Source of the DNA: Companilactobacillus baiquanensis
Lineage (GTDB): Bacteria; Bacillota; Bacilli; Lactobacillales; Lactobacillaceae
Direction of reading: 5' to 3'
DNA length: 64,000 nt
NCBI RefSeq assembly: GCF_003946605.1
Contig: NZ_RHOQ01000001.1
Location: forward strand, 558,001-622,000
The notes beneath the pieces are model-generated. The model ran no database searches. It was not told where the DNA came from and saw nothing but the letters and a program-made list of their open reading frames with translations. The number at the start of each line of letters is the position of its first letter. Within the stretch, counting starts at the first letter, position 1. Position numbers and translations under genes: made by a program. Shown here in pieces: positions 9,284-17,900 of the stretch.

Positions 9284-11158
9284 TTACATTGCGACATTTC
9301 CAGCAAATTGTGAGTTATATAAGTCAGCATAAAAGCCATTTTTTGCCATCAATTCATCATGATTACCAGTCTCAATAATAGAACCTTCGTTCATAACGAT
9401 TATCTTATCGGCATTTTGAATTGTTGATAGTCTATGAGCAACAACAAAACTTGTTCTATTTTTCAATAGTCGTTCCATCGCATGCTGAATATGGATCTCT
9501 GTTCTTGTATCAACCGAAGACGTAGCTTCATCAAGGATCAAGATCTCAGGATCTGCCACAAAAGCACGTGCAATTGTGATCAACTGACGCTGACCTTGAG
9601 AAATATTTGATGCCTCTTCATTCAAGACAGTGTCATAACCCTTTGGCAATTGACGTACGAAGTTATCAACGTGCGCCGCCTTTGCTGCAGTGACTATCTC
9701 TTCTTCAGTAGCATCTTCACGACTATATTTCAAGTTATCATAAATAGTTCCTGTAAAGAGCCAAGTATCTTGAAGCACCATCGCATAATGCTTTCTGACG
9801 TCTTCTCTAGTCATATTACGAATGTCTTTACCGTTAAGTTTGATCGATCCACCCTTAACTTCATAGAAACGTTCTAATAAGTTAATAATTGTCGTCTTTC
9901 CTGCACCCGTTGGTCCAACGATAGCTACCATTTCACCAGGCTTTACTTGTAAGTTATAATCCTCTAGTAAAATTGGCTTATCGTCATATCCAAATTTAAC
10001 GTGATCTAAAGTAACCTTGTCATCAGTTTGAACATCAGGAATATCGACTTTCTCATTTTTCATTTCTGGTTCATCGATAATTTCAAAAATACGTTCTGCT
10101 GAAGCAATCGTTGCTTGGATCGTATTTGTCAAATTGGCAAGTTGAGCAATCGGTTGAGAAAATTGGTTCATATATTGTAAGAAGGCTTGGATATCACCAA
10201 TTGGCAATTTACCATTAGCAACTTGAATACCACCATACATGGCGACAAAGACGTAACCTAAGTTATTTAAGAATGTCATCATCGGCATAACTAAACCGGA
10301 GATAAATTGCGCCTTCCAAGATGCCTTATATAATTTTTCGTTTTCTTTTTCAAAGACATCGATTGATTCTTGTTCGTGTGTAAAACTTTTTACAACTACA
10401 TGGCCTGAATAATTTTCTTCAACTTGATTATTCAACAGACCTAATGATTTTTGTTGACGTTTAAAGAATTTTTGTGATTGTGGAGCAATTAATCCAACAA
10501 CTATCAAACTAACTGGGATAGTTGCTAAAGCAATCAGAGTAAGTTTCCAACTGATCGTAAACATCATCCACAAGACACCAATGAAAGTAACAGTACTTGT
10601 TACTAACTGCGTGACACTTTGCTGCAAGGTACCAGCGATATTATCCATATCGTTAATAGCACGCGACATAATATCCCCATTTGAATGAGAATCATAATAA
10701 TTAATTGGTAAACGTTCCATTTTAGATTTAAGATCTCGTCTTAATTTGAAAACAGTTCGTTGAGAAATACGAGTCATTACGAATTGTTGTAAGAAACTAA
10801 ATAATGCAGATGCAACATACATCAACAATACGATCAAAATAATATGTTCGATTTTTGTAAAGTTGATTGGGAATTTACTTACTTGCATACCAGCCTTTTG
10901 CTGAGCCACACCAGTCATAAATCCCTTATAAATTTCAGTCGTTGCTTCACCTAAAATTTTCGGAGTTCTAATTTGGAAAATGGCAGATGCAATTGCAAGA
11001 ACCATAACCGTTATGATTCCCACCATATATGAAGACATATACTTAGCAAGTCTGCCGGTCGTTTTCCAGAAATTCTTAGGTTTTACTTTTACTCCTGGGC
11101 CGTGATTACCTGGACCATGTCCTCCAGATGGGCGTGTTTGGGATTGTTCTTTAGCCAT
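9284..11158 (-). CDS. Heterodimeric multidrug ABC exporter, LmrD-like subunit (catalytic half)
   Basis: Half-transporter with about six membrane helices (residues about 45-340) and a C-terminal nucleotide-binding domain; exports drugs or other amphiphiles at the plasma membrane. Walker A is GPTGAGKTT, Walker B is ILILDEATSS with the catalytic Glu, and the switch His is present (VVAHRLSTIQ). The signature is altered, NISQGQRQ in place of LSGGQ. With the partner's intact signature this subunit completes the active ATP site. The Gly/Pro/His-rich N-terminal tail is typical of this subunit in lactic acid bacteria. The ATG shares its A with the stop codon of the upstream subunit (TAATG), so translation is coupled. 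Confidence 0.93.
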   Translation of the reverse strand: MAKEQSQTRPSGGHGPGNHGPGVKVKPKNFWKTTGRLAKYMSSYMVGIITVMVLAIASAIFQIRTPKILGEATTEIYKGFMTGVAQQKAGMQVSKFPINFTKIEHIILIVLLMYVASALFSFLQQFVMTRISQRTVFKLRRDLKSKMERLPINYYDSHSNGDIMSRAINDMDNIAGTLQQSVTQLVTSTVTFIGVLWMMFTISWKLTLIALATIPVSLIVVGLIAPQSQKFFKRQQKSLGLLNNQVEENYSGHVVVKSFTHEQESIDVFEKENEKLYKASWKAQFISGLVMPMMTFLNNLGYVFVAMYGGIQVANGKLPIGDIQAFLQYMNQFSQPIAQLANLTNTIQATIASAERIFEIIDEPEMKNEKVDIPDVQTDDKVTLDHVKFGYDDKPILLEDYNLQVKPGEMVAIVGPTGAGKTTIINLLERFYEVKGGSIKLNGKDIRNMTREDVRKHYAMVLQDTWLFTGTIYDNLKYSREDATEEEIVTAAKAAHVDNFVRQLPKGYDTVLNEEASNISQGQRQLITIARAFVADPEILILDEATSSVDTRTEIHIQHAMERLLKNRTSFVVAHRLSTIQNADKIIVMNEGSIIETGNHDELMAKNGFYADLYNSQFAGNVAM

Positions 11159-12879
11159 TACTTACCCTCCCTTAATTGAGAATCAATGATCTCTTGATAT
11201 GTTTCATTATTTTCTTTCAATTCTTCATGTGTCCCTAATCCGACCATCTTACCGTCATCAAGTACAACAATTTGATCAGCATCAGCAACGGTTGAAATTC
11301 TTTGACCAACAATAACAACGACACTTTGCTTGATTCGTTGATCATTTTTCAAAGCCGTTCTTAAGTTTAGGTCAGTTTTAAAATCTAGTGCAGAAAATGA
11401 ATCATCAAAGACATAAACTGAGGCATCTTTAACCAAGGCACGAGCAATTGCTAAACGCTGGCGTTGACCACCAGAGAAATTCTCTCCACCTTGTTCAACT
11501 TTGGCATCAAGTTGTCCATCTAATTCCTTAACAAATTCAGCAGCTTGGGCAATTTCCAATGCATTCCAAACTTCTTCATCTGTTGCATCTTCTTTACCAT
11601 AAATCATGTTCTCACGAATGTTACCTTTAAAAAGCACTGCTTTTTGAGGAACCATTGATACGTGATGATTTATATCTTCATTGCTTAAAGCCTTAACATC
11701 AGTCCCATTCAGACTGACAACACCAGTTTCGGCATCAAAGAATCTTGGGATCATATTGATCAAGGTACTCTTACCTGAACCAGTACCACCAATAATTGCC
11801 AAAGTCTGGCCAGCTTCTATCGAGAAGTTAAGGTTTGACAATGCTAGTTTCTCCGCACCGTTATATCTAAAGTTAACGTCACTAAAACTTAATGATGGTT
11901 CATCCTTTACCTTAATTGGTTTGTCCATCGTATCAATTTGGCTTTCAGTTGCAAAAACTTCTTGGATACGAGCGGCTGAAGCAGAAGCACGAGGAACAAA
12001 AACAAACACTAGTGAAAGGATCATAAAACTCATTAAAATTTGCATTGCATAAGTCATAAAGGCAATCAAATTACCAACTTGCATTGACTGATCAGCGATA
12101 TACTGTGCTCCAAGCCAAGTAATTCCAATATTAGTTCCACTCATTACTAAAGTAACGATTGGAAACATTAAGGCTACGATCGTGAATACTTTAATAGCAT
12201 TGTTAGTGTAGTCAGCATTGGCGCCCTCAAAGCGATCTTGTTCGAACTTATCTTGTCTGAAAGCTCTTATAACACGAACTCCAGTTAGTCCTTCACGGAA
12301 AATCAAGTTCAATCGATCAGTCTTTTTTTGCATTGCTTTAAATAATGGCACAGCAAAATACATGACTAATCCAACCAAAACGATTAAAACTGGTATTGAT
12401 ATTAAGAATATTTTAGTCATAGCCGCATTCTTTTGATAGGCCATGAAACTAGCACCGATCAACATGATGGGTGCCATGATCATCATTCTTAACATCATTA
12501 TCATAACGTTTTGAATTTGAATAACGTCATTTGTAGTTCTTGTAGTTAATGAAGAAGTATCGAATTTGTCGAATTCATCATTAGTAAAGTATAATATTTT
12601 TCTAAACAGGTCAGATCGTAATTTTCGACCTAATCCCTGTGATGCTTGAGATGCCATTAAGACATTTCCCAAGGCGGCTACGATCGTGATGAAAGAAACA
12701 ATTATCATCTTAAAGCCGGCATGCATGATATAGTTAGTATTACCAGTAGAAATACCATTATTAACAATATCAGACGTGATATTTGGCAGGTACAACGTTG
12801 CAATAACTTGTGCTGTCATAAACAACAAAGCACCAAGAACTTGCCAAAGATTAATTCTCCCTCGAGCAATTTTAAGCAT
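11158..12879 (-). CDS. Heterodimeric multidrug ABC exporter, LmrC-like subunit (degenerate ATP site)
   Basis: First gene of the exporter pair, 573 aa, with a membrane domain (about residues 10-310) and an ATPase domain. Walker A is GGTGSGKST and the signature ENFSGGQRQ is canonical. The Walker B region is VYVFDDSFSALD, with Asp where the catalytic Glu should be, and the switch His is Gln (IVGQRIST). These are the changes known from LmrC, BmrC and TM287, where one of the two ATP sites is non-hydrolytic. A ribosome site AAAGGGAG precedes the ATG at 12879. The substrate cannot be read from sequence. Confidence 0.93.
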   Translation of the reverse strand: MLKIARGRINLWQVLGALLFMTAQVIATLYLPNITSDIVNNGISTGNTNYIMHAGFKMIIVSFITIVAALGNVLMASQASQGLGRKLRSDLFRKILYFTNDEFDKFDTSSLTTRTTNDVIQIQNVMIMMLRMMIMAPIMLIGASFMAYQKNAAMTKIFLISIPVLIVLVGLVMYFAVPLFKAMQKKTDRLNLIFREGLTGVRVIRAFRQDKFEQDRFEGANADYTNNAIKVFTIVALMFPIVTLVMSGTNIGITWLGAQYIADQSMQVGNLIAFMTYAMQILMSFMILSLVFVFVPRASASAARIQEVFATESQIDTMDKPIKVKDEPSLSFSDVNFRYNGAEKLALSNLNFSIEAGQTLAIIGGTGSGKSTLINMIPRFFDAETGVVSLNGTDVKALSNEDINHHVSMVPQKAVLFKGNIRENMIYGKEDATDEEVWNALEIAQAAEFVKELDGQLDAKVEQGGENFSGGQRQRLAIARALVKDASVYVFDDSFSALDFKTDLNLRTALKNDQRIKQSVVVIVGQRISTVADADQIVVLDDGKMVGLGTHEELKENNETYQEIIDSQLREGK

Positions 12880-12968
12880 GTATTCACTCCCTTTAAAAAA
12901 CTCATTCTAGTATTAAAGCACTTATTCGCAAAAAATTCTAATTTTTATTTAAAAAGGTGGAACTTCTA

Positions 12969-13646
12969 TTGAATAATAATAAAAATAATTTCAACCCTTT
13001 AATAGGTATATTTCATGTTATGGCATTTTTGGGACTTTTCTTATTAGAGCAAATTCCCTTGGGACTTCTAACCTTAACAAAAAAAGACCTAGGTCATAAT
13101 TATGCTTCATATTTAAAAATTGTGCCAATCATAACCATTATACTGCTAGTTGTTGTCGCTTTCATTATTTGGTTAGTTTTTAAGCGTGCTCAACAATTTA
13201 AAACCGAACCGTTCAAAAAGTCAACTTGGTTAATTGTCGGTATTGCTGTTCTACTCACATTTGCCATCAATGCCGTTACTGTTCCACTAATGCACAAAAC
13301 CAATGCCAACGTTGATGCACTACAATTAGTAGCTAAAAATAATATTGCTATTTTAATTTTCTTTACCATAATTGTTGCTCCAATTTTAGAGGAGATCCTC
13401 TTTAGAGGAATATTTATGAATTGGTTTTTTGCTAATACACCCATTGCATCCGTTATTTTAAGCGGACTATTTTTCGGTTATGCTCATGCTCCAATAAGTG
13501 CTAATACAGACTGGATTTATTTTTTATCAAAAGTTCTTTTAGGAATCGTTTTGGCAGCCGTTTATGCAAGAACTAAAAATATTAAAGCTAATATTACCGT
13601 TCACTTTTTAAATAATTTCTTAGCCATAATAGCTGGTACCCTTTAA
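12969..13646 (+). CDS. CPBP family intramembrane metalloprotease-like protein (CAAX/Abi)
   Basis: Multi-pass membrane protein of the CPBP/Abi family, members of which include Rce1-type proteases and bacteriocin-immunity proteins. The family motifs are present: EEILFRG (EExxxR) near residue 140, FFGYAHAP (FxxxH) near 170, and HFLNN (HxxxN) near the C-terminus. The start is taken as TTG 12969 (225 aa) because AAAGGTGG lies 8 nt upstream; a GTG at 12957 overlaps that ribosome site. It is followed without a gap by a small membrane protein. Substrate and role are unknown. Confidence 0.85.
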   Translation: MNNNKNNFNPLIGIFHVMAFLGLFLLEQIPLGLLTLTKKDLGHNYASYLKIVPIITIILLVVVAFIIWLVFKRAQQFKTEPFKKSTWLIVGIAVLLTFAINAVTVPLMHKTNANVDALQLVAKNNIAILIFFTIIVAPILEEILFRGIFMNWFFANTPIASVILSGLFFGYAHAPISANTDWIYFLSKVLLGIVLAAVYARTKNIKANITVHFLNNFLAIIAGTL

Positions 13647-13853
13647 ATGAAAGACAAAGAAAAAAAAGAACTTAATAACGCTTATCAAAGTGTTATTAGA
13701 CAACTAGTCATGTTTAGTGTTCTATCTATATTATTATTAGCAACTTCAAAAATAACCAATTGGGTCATCATGGAATTCGCTGGATTCGCCGGTGTTGTTT
13801 ATTCAGTGATTTTATTAGTAATTTTGATTTACATAGCAATTATTAAACGTTAA
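13647..13853 (+). CDS. Small two-helix membrane protein, unknown function
   Basis: A 68-aa protein with two hydrophobic segments (about residues 18-36 and 43-65) and a basic, Lys-rich N-terminus (MKDKEKKELNNAY). The ATG follows directly after the stop codon of the CPBP protease gene, so it is cotranscribed and probably translationally coupled; a functional link with that protease is inferred. I do not recognise a family. Confidence 0.65.
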   Translation: MKDKEKKELNNAYQSVIRQLVMFSVLSILLLATSKITNWVIMEFAGFAGVVYSVILLVILIYIAIIKR

Positions 13854-13879
13854 GAGAACGCAGTGTGCGTTCTCTTTTT
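13852..13879. terminator. Bidirectional intrinsic terminator
   Basis: A 9-bp stem (13854-13862 with 13866-13874) and a GTG loop are followed by TTTTT. It separates the CPBP operon from the convergent VOC gene. Confidence 0.88.
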
Positions 13880-14258
13880 ACTTTGCCTCGTAAACCATCC
13901 ATTGATAATTATCCGTATCCTTTAAGAGCATATACAACATTTTTTCATATGGTTCTTCAGTTATCGGAATAGTTAATTCAAAACCCGCTTTAATAGCAGC
14001 ATCTTTAGTTTTTTCAATATCGTCAACAATCACATTTACCCAAATAGATTCAGGTGTATTTTGAGGGATTTTAAATCCAATTTCTTTATTCTCACTTAAA
14101 AAGTGAATTTTCATCCCTTCCATATCAACGAGTATTGTATCATCAGCTTCAATCGTACTTTGAATTTCCTCAATTTTAACGTTAAAAACGTTTTGAAATC
14201 GATCAACCGATCTTCGAGCATTTGAAACCACAATGTCTAACTCAATTCCCTTTTTCAT
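13878..14258 (-). CDS. VOC (glyoxalase/bleomycin-resistance fold) family protein
   Basis: A 126-aa single-domain VOC protein made of two beta-alpha-beta-beta-beta halves: KGIELDIVVSNARRSVDRFQNVF at the start and ESIWVNVIVDDIEKTKDAAIKAGF in the second half. The C-terminal metal-site region reads DTDNYQWMVYEAK. The catalytic metal residues are not clearly conserved, so enzyme, binding protein or resistance factor cannot be told apart. It starts at ATG 14258 after TAGGAGG and is a single-gene unit. Confidence 0.75.
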   Translation of the reverse strand: MKKGIELDIVVSNARRSVDRFQNVFNVKIEEIQSTIEADDTILVDMEGMKIHFLSENKEIGFKIPQNTPESIWVNVIVDDIEKTKDAAIKAGFELTIPITEEPYEKMLYMLLKDTDNYQWMVYEAK

Positions 14259-14423
14259 TAGTTACTACCTCCTAGTGATGTTTTAAAGATAATGGTTTTT
14301 ATTGCAAAATGGTAGTAATAACTGTTGGGATTTTTTAGAGATTTAGAAATGTATTATTGTTCATGATGAGTAACAATGATAATGTAAAAATATATTAATT
14401 AAAGCGTTTTACAATGCGATTAT

Positions 14424-14466
14424 GTCCAAACACTGATGACTTAAAAAGCTGATTATATTCGGGGGA
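14424..14466 (+). promoter_or_regulatory. 5' leader element shared with the Ltp-domain gene, copy A
   Basis: A block beginning TATGTCCAAA and ending AAAAGCTGAT, followed by GGGGG as ribosome site, stands immediately upstream of the lipoprotein ATG. An almost identical block in the same register stands before the gene at 34281. It could be a promoter for a special sigma factor, a regulator site or an RNA leader. Confidence 0.5.
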
Positions 14467-14473
14467 TTTTTAA

Positions 14474-15157
14474 ATGAAAACCAAGAGTTTAGTTTTATCG
14501 GGATTAACTATTCTTTTAGCTTCCACACTTACTGGATGTTCAAGTAGTAGTGACTCATCTAGTAAAAATTCAGATTCTCATGTAAAGACGTCTCAAAAGA
14601 ATAGAAAATCAAGTTCTTCAAAAGAAGTTAAAAGTGGTCAACTTGCGAAAGTCGGTGAATGGCAAAACGACATGATGCAAGGTAAAATGAAATTAATTAA
14701 AATTTCAAAAATAAACAAAACTTATTCAAGTAATGAATATGATATTACCCTTAAGAATTTTAAAATGTTTGAAGTAACTCCCAAAGATAATGAACAGAAA
14801 GAAAATGCCGCGAGTTCATTTGGTGCAACTGAGGAATTAACTTCACCATACTACGAAATACAAATACAATATTCCATTAAGAACAACACAGATAACGCCG
14901 TTCAATTTAATGGAATAAAGTCTATTGTTACTGCATCTGGAACACAAATGGACCCTAGTTCAGGGCTACAAGATCAAGGTATGGGTGCAGAAGTTGCTGG
15001 TAATGCCACAAAAGATACTGCAGTTATGGGTTTAATCAAAACAGATGAAAAGAGTAAATTATCAAAATTAACAATCAATTTCGATACATTTGCCAATACA
15101 ACCGATTTCTCAGAGGCCGCTCCATCACTTGATCCGGTAACTATAGAATTCAATTAA
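14474..15157 (+). CDS. Lipoprotein with C-terminal DUF5067-like domain
   Basis: Secreted lipoprotein of 227 aa. The signal peptide ends in a lipobox (ASTLTGC-SSSSD) with the lipidated Cys at residue 23. A Ser/Lys-rich spacer runs to about residue 60. The remaining 165 residues resemble the immunoglobulin-like DUF5067/DUF4352 domain found in many lactobacillus exported proteins (YYEIQIQYSIKNNTDNAV). Function unknown. The ribosome site is GGGGGA, and the gene carries the leader element described at 14424. Confidence 0.8.
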   Translation: MKTKSLVLSGLTILLASTLTGCSSSSDSSSKNSDSHVKTSQKNRKSSSSKEVKSGQLAKVGEWQNDMMQGKMKLIKISKINKTYSSNEYDITLKNFKMFEVTPKDNEQKENAASSFGATEELTSPYYEIQIQYSIKNNTDNAVQFNGIKSIVTASGTQMDPSSGLQDQGMGAEVAGNATKDTAVMGLIKTDEKSKLSKLTINFDTFANTTDFSEAAPSLDPVTIEFN

Positions 15158-15163
15158 AATAAT

Positions 15164-15197
15164 TTAAATAAGTCTAACCTAGGCTTATTTATTTTTC
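15164..15197 (+). terminator. Intrinsic terminator of the lipoprotein gene
   Basis: AAATAAG (15166-15172) pairs with CTTATTT (15184-15190), with inner CTA/TAG pairing, then a T-rich tail. Confidence 0.7.
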
Positions 15198-15267
15198 TCA
15201 AAAATCAATGAAAGGCGTTGTTGCCCTACTCATTAAAACAGATCCCACAGCAGTTTAGGAGAACACA

Positions 15268-15470
15268 ATGACTGAAATTAAAAAATATACCCAAAAAGAC
15301 GGATCTATACCTATATGTTTAATGTATATTTAGAAGCGTATTTAAAACTAAAAATGCAACCAAGAGTGTTTGAAAATAATCTTTTACCCGCTTTTGAAAA
15401 ATATAAAACAAAGACTATTATTTCTTCGCAATTTTTAAAATTGAATACCCTTTTGAATACCCCGTATTGA
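15268..15470 (+). pseudogene. Relic of a phage tyrosine integrase (N-terminal part, frameshifted)
   Basis: The start is preserved with its ribosome site (AGGAGAACACA then ATG 15268). MTEIKKYTQKDGS matches the usual N-terminus of lactobacillus phage integrases. A frameshift follows, and the other frame resumes with TYMFNVYLEAYLK, then FENNLLPAFEKYKTKTI, which resembles the core-binding domain. The catalytic domain is missing; the frame ends at TGA 15468-15470. It lies about 90 bp from tRNA-Glu, a usual integrase target. Recognition is from memory of the family. Confidence 0.65.
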
Positions 15471-15499
15471 TATATTAATTATCATTGAAATAAAGGAAA

Positions 15500-15547
15500 A
15501 TAAAAAAGACCGTCATACCAAGCTTTTGAGCCTGATTGACGGTCTTT
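15500..15547 (-). terminator. Intrinsic terminator of tRNA-Glu
   Basis: On the minus strand AAAGACCGTCA pairs with TGACGGTCTTT (15505-15515 with 15537-15547) and a T run follows, 13 bp downstream of the tRNA. Confidence 0.85.
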
Positions 15548-15559
15548 GAATATCAAATA

Positions 15560-15632
15560 TCACCCGTATGGGAATCGAACCCATAACTCCACCTTGAGAG
15601 GGTGGCGTCTTAAACCATTTGACCAACGGGCA
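15560..15632 (-). tRNA. tRNA-Glu (anticodon CTC)
   Basis: A 73-nt cloverleaf without encoded CCA. The anticodon stem is CCACC/GGTGG with loop CTCTCAA, giving anticodon CTC (codon GAG). The T arm contains GGGTTCGATTCCC, and the overall sequence is close to Bacillus tRNA-Glu. The acceptor stem is weak at its tip, with 1-72 U-G and 2-71 G-U pairs where G-C would be expected at the first. A terminator follows directly. Confidence 0.88.
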
Positions 15633-15804
15633 ATCAAACAACAAATAACATTTTAACTTGAATCAACTATCCATGTCAATATTGTTTGAACAATTATTTT
15701 TTATCTTTAGATTTTTCCTAAACGCTTTCAACTATACAATAAGTTCTATACTATATAAGAAAGATAATATTTCTATTTGGGATTAATTCACGGGGGTGAA
15801 ATTA

Positions 15805-16602
15805 TTGAACAATAATAAGAATATGACACGGGGACAGCTTCATAGCAAAAAAGCAAAAACCAAGAAAAAACGTGGTCCCATCCTTCCACGAGACTCTAAA
15901 TCCATCTTTAGAAAATGGTGGTTATGGACCTTTCTAACTTTAATTATTGTTGCTCTATCAGGCGTTGGTATCAGTAAAGCCGCTGACGCTAGAAATCAAG
16001 AAGAAGCAGCTGCTCGAACAAATAAAGTAAGTAAAAGCAAACCTGCAAAAAAAACAACTCAATCTAAAACTAAGAAAACTCCTAAAAAGAAATCCGTTAA
16101 ACCTGAAGTTGCTAAAGATGAGACTCAAGAAAATCAAAATGATCAGAATGCTGACACAAATGATAATTCTAATCAAAATACTGATTCTCAATATTACTTT
16201 AAAGATAATAAAGCTGTAATTCATGATATTGATATAGAAATAACGCAAACAAAAGTAATTCAACCAGGAGATACTGGAAACGAAAATGGGAAAAAGCCAA
16301 TTTTTGCTATTTGGTATAAAACAACAAATAAAACTGACAAAGACATCAACCCCACTACAGCCTGGGTAGCAATTTTTAAGGCCACACAAAAGAGTGACAA
16401 TGACGAAGAAAAGGATTTGGAAGTTGCCGCTCAACCAGATAGTAGATTTGTTGATACCCAGCTCAACACTATAAATCAAGGTGATACTGCTGAAAGTGCT
16501 GTCGCCTATGCTTTGGAAGATACCTCAAAACCAGTAACATTGATCGCCACTAAAGGTGTCAATGGAGAAACAATCGGGTCACAAGAATATCAAGTTAAAT
16601 AA
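15805..16602 (+). CDS. Membrane-anchored protein with DUF5067-like extracellular domain
   Basis: About 265 aa. The N-terminus is strongly basic (KKAKTKKKRGP), followed by one transmembrane helix (WWLWTFLTLIIVALSGVGI, about residues 37-55), a Lys/Thr/Asn/Gln-rich linker (about 65-130) and a C-terminal DUF5067-like domain (IFAIWYKTTNKTDKDINPT). The predicted topology is cytoplasmic N-terminus and outside C-terminus. The start is TTG 15805, with GGGGGTG 7 nt upstream; a GTG at 15796 lies inside that ribosome site. It is related in domain type to the lipoprotein at 14474. Function unknown. Confidence 0.78.
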   Translation: MNNNKNMTRGQLHSKKAKTKKKRGPILPRDSKSIFRKWWLWTFLTLIIVALSGVGISKAADARNQEEAAARTNKVSKSKPAKKTTQSKTKKTPKKKSVKPEVAKDETQENQNDQNADTNDNSNQNTDSQYYFKDNKAVIHDIDIEITQTKVIQPGDTGNENGKKPIFAIWYKTTNKTDKDINPTTAWVAIFKATQKSDNDEEKDLEVAAQPDSRFVDTQLNTINQGDTAESAVAYALEDTSKPVTLIATKGVNGETIGSQEYQVK

Positions 16603-16621
16603 GACTAAATACATAATTTAC

Positions 16622-16671
16622 TCAAAATCCCTCTAATACAAATGAAAAGATTGTATTGGAGGGATTTTATT
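16622..16671. terminator. Bidirectional intrinsic terminator
   Basis: An 18-nt arm (16624-16641) pairs almost perfectly with 16651-16668, flanked by A and T runs. It serves the anchored DUF5067 gene and the convergent MetE-like gene. Confidence 0.88.
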
Positions 16672-17833
16672 ATTCACCATATTTTTTTCTTAATTTATTA
16701 GCAGCAATTTTCATTGAATTTATTTTTTTACCTATTACTTCATAGGAATTTAACGATCTACTAGAAAAAGTAGCAAATCCACAATCAGGATTTAACCATA
16801 CTCTTTCTGGTGGTAAAAACTTAAGTGCTTCTTCAGCAGATCTAATAATAACATCGGGATCCTCGATTTCTGTACTTCTAGGATTAACTACTCCCAATCC
16901 TAAAATGATCTTATCTTTTAAATCATTATTTTCAAAAAGAGAATCTATATCACCCGCTCTTGGTGTAGAAAATTCAAGCGTGAGCATGTCTACATCAATT
17001 GATTCAAAGAACTTACCTAATTTATCATATGAACCAGATAAAAGTGTATCTTCATTATTGGTCCAATTACCTCTACAAACATGAATCGATCCTAAAGATC
17101 CACTATTTTTGATAATCTTGAACAAAGGTTCTATCAAATTATGAGCAAAATTCAATTCTCGGTCAACCTTGACCTTCTGAGATAAGGCACCTCAAAAAAA
17201 AGTATTCTCGGTTCCAGGTTTAGAAAAAACAACTTCCGATAAAATTGGATCGTCAATTTGAATTACATCTACACCGATTTCAATCAATCGCTTAATTTCG
17301 TTTGAAAGTAATTCAACAACATCTTCTCCTAAATCAGCCCGATCTTCATAAACTTTTCCAGTAACTTCTTCTAACCACATCGATCTAGTTAGTAAATATG
17401 GACTAGGCAAAGTTGCCTTTATTGGCTTATCAGTCAATGTTTTTAATCTTTTTATTTCTTCAAAATCTAATACACAATCAGTTTTAATGCGTTCAACCGC
17501 AATAGGATTATTAATAGTATCGTCCGCATCCATTGAGCTTACACTCTCATCAAAACTAGATTCATCATCAGTCAATTTTGAGACTTCATCTAGGGACATT
17601 AATTTAACTCCATCAACTTTATCCGCAACAAAGGACATATAGTTATCTCTAGAAAGTTCACCATTGACAATTACATCTATACCATTATCTTCTTCTAGTT
17701 TTACTACATCTTTTGTATCATTAATAAGGATCTCATCAAATTTACTTTTATCGCCTTCATCTCTGGCACTTAAAAGTTCAGTACTTCTGGGCATACTACC
17801 CATTAACGAAGTGCTAAATGATTTAAATTTCAT
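16670..17833 (-). pseudogene. MetE-like cobalamin-independent methyltransferase, interrupted by one in-frame TGA
   Basis: A 388-codon frame related to the single-domain (C-terminal-type) methionine synthase II family (COG0620). It is open from ATG 17833 to the stop at 16670 except for one TGA at 17192-17194 (codon 214). The part before it has MGSMPRSTELLSAR and VNGELSRDNYMSFVADK. The part after it keeps the zinc ligands of the family: His251 and Cys253 (IHVCRGNW), Glu287 (LTLEFSTPRAG) and Cys351 (WLNPDCGFATFSSR). The residue replaced by TGA is Cys in relatives as I remember them (TFMC then A/GALS). Most simply it is a recent nonsense mutation; selenocysteine readthrough is discussed in the findings. 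There is no ribosome site for a separate downstream protein. Confidence 0.8.
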
Positions 17834-17855
17834 GGTTAACCTCCTTTATAAATAA

Positions 17856-17896
17856 TTAACACCATAAAGTCCCAATCACTTTATGGTGTTATTTTT
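17856..17896. terminator. Hairpin between the YedF-like and MetE-like genes
   Basis: A 13-bp perfect stem (17858-17870 with 17878-17890) with a 7-nt loop. The T run is better on the plus strand, so it may be a terminator, an mRNA-stabilising hairpin or an attenuator between the two genes. Confidence 0.5.
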
Positions 17897-17900
17897 AATT

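Noticed and set aside
9284..12879. Exporter pair as a dedicated bacteriocin or peptide exporter
   Set aside because: No C39 peptidase domain, no precursor peptide nearby; residue pattern matches LmrCD-type multidrug exporters.
15717..15730. cre-like CCTAAACGCTTTCA upstream of the anchored DUF5067 gene, and a weaker one at 14398-14411
   Set aside because: 12 and 11 of 14 positions match; such matches are frequent by chance in AT-rich DNA and neither gene is catabolic.
17192..17833. Upstream half of the MetE-like gene as an independent complete protein
   Set aside because: It lacks all zinc ligands of the family and the same frame continues directly after the TGA, so it is half of one gene.
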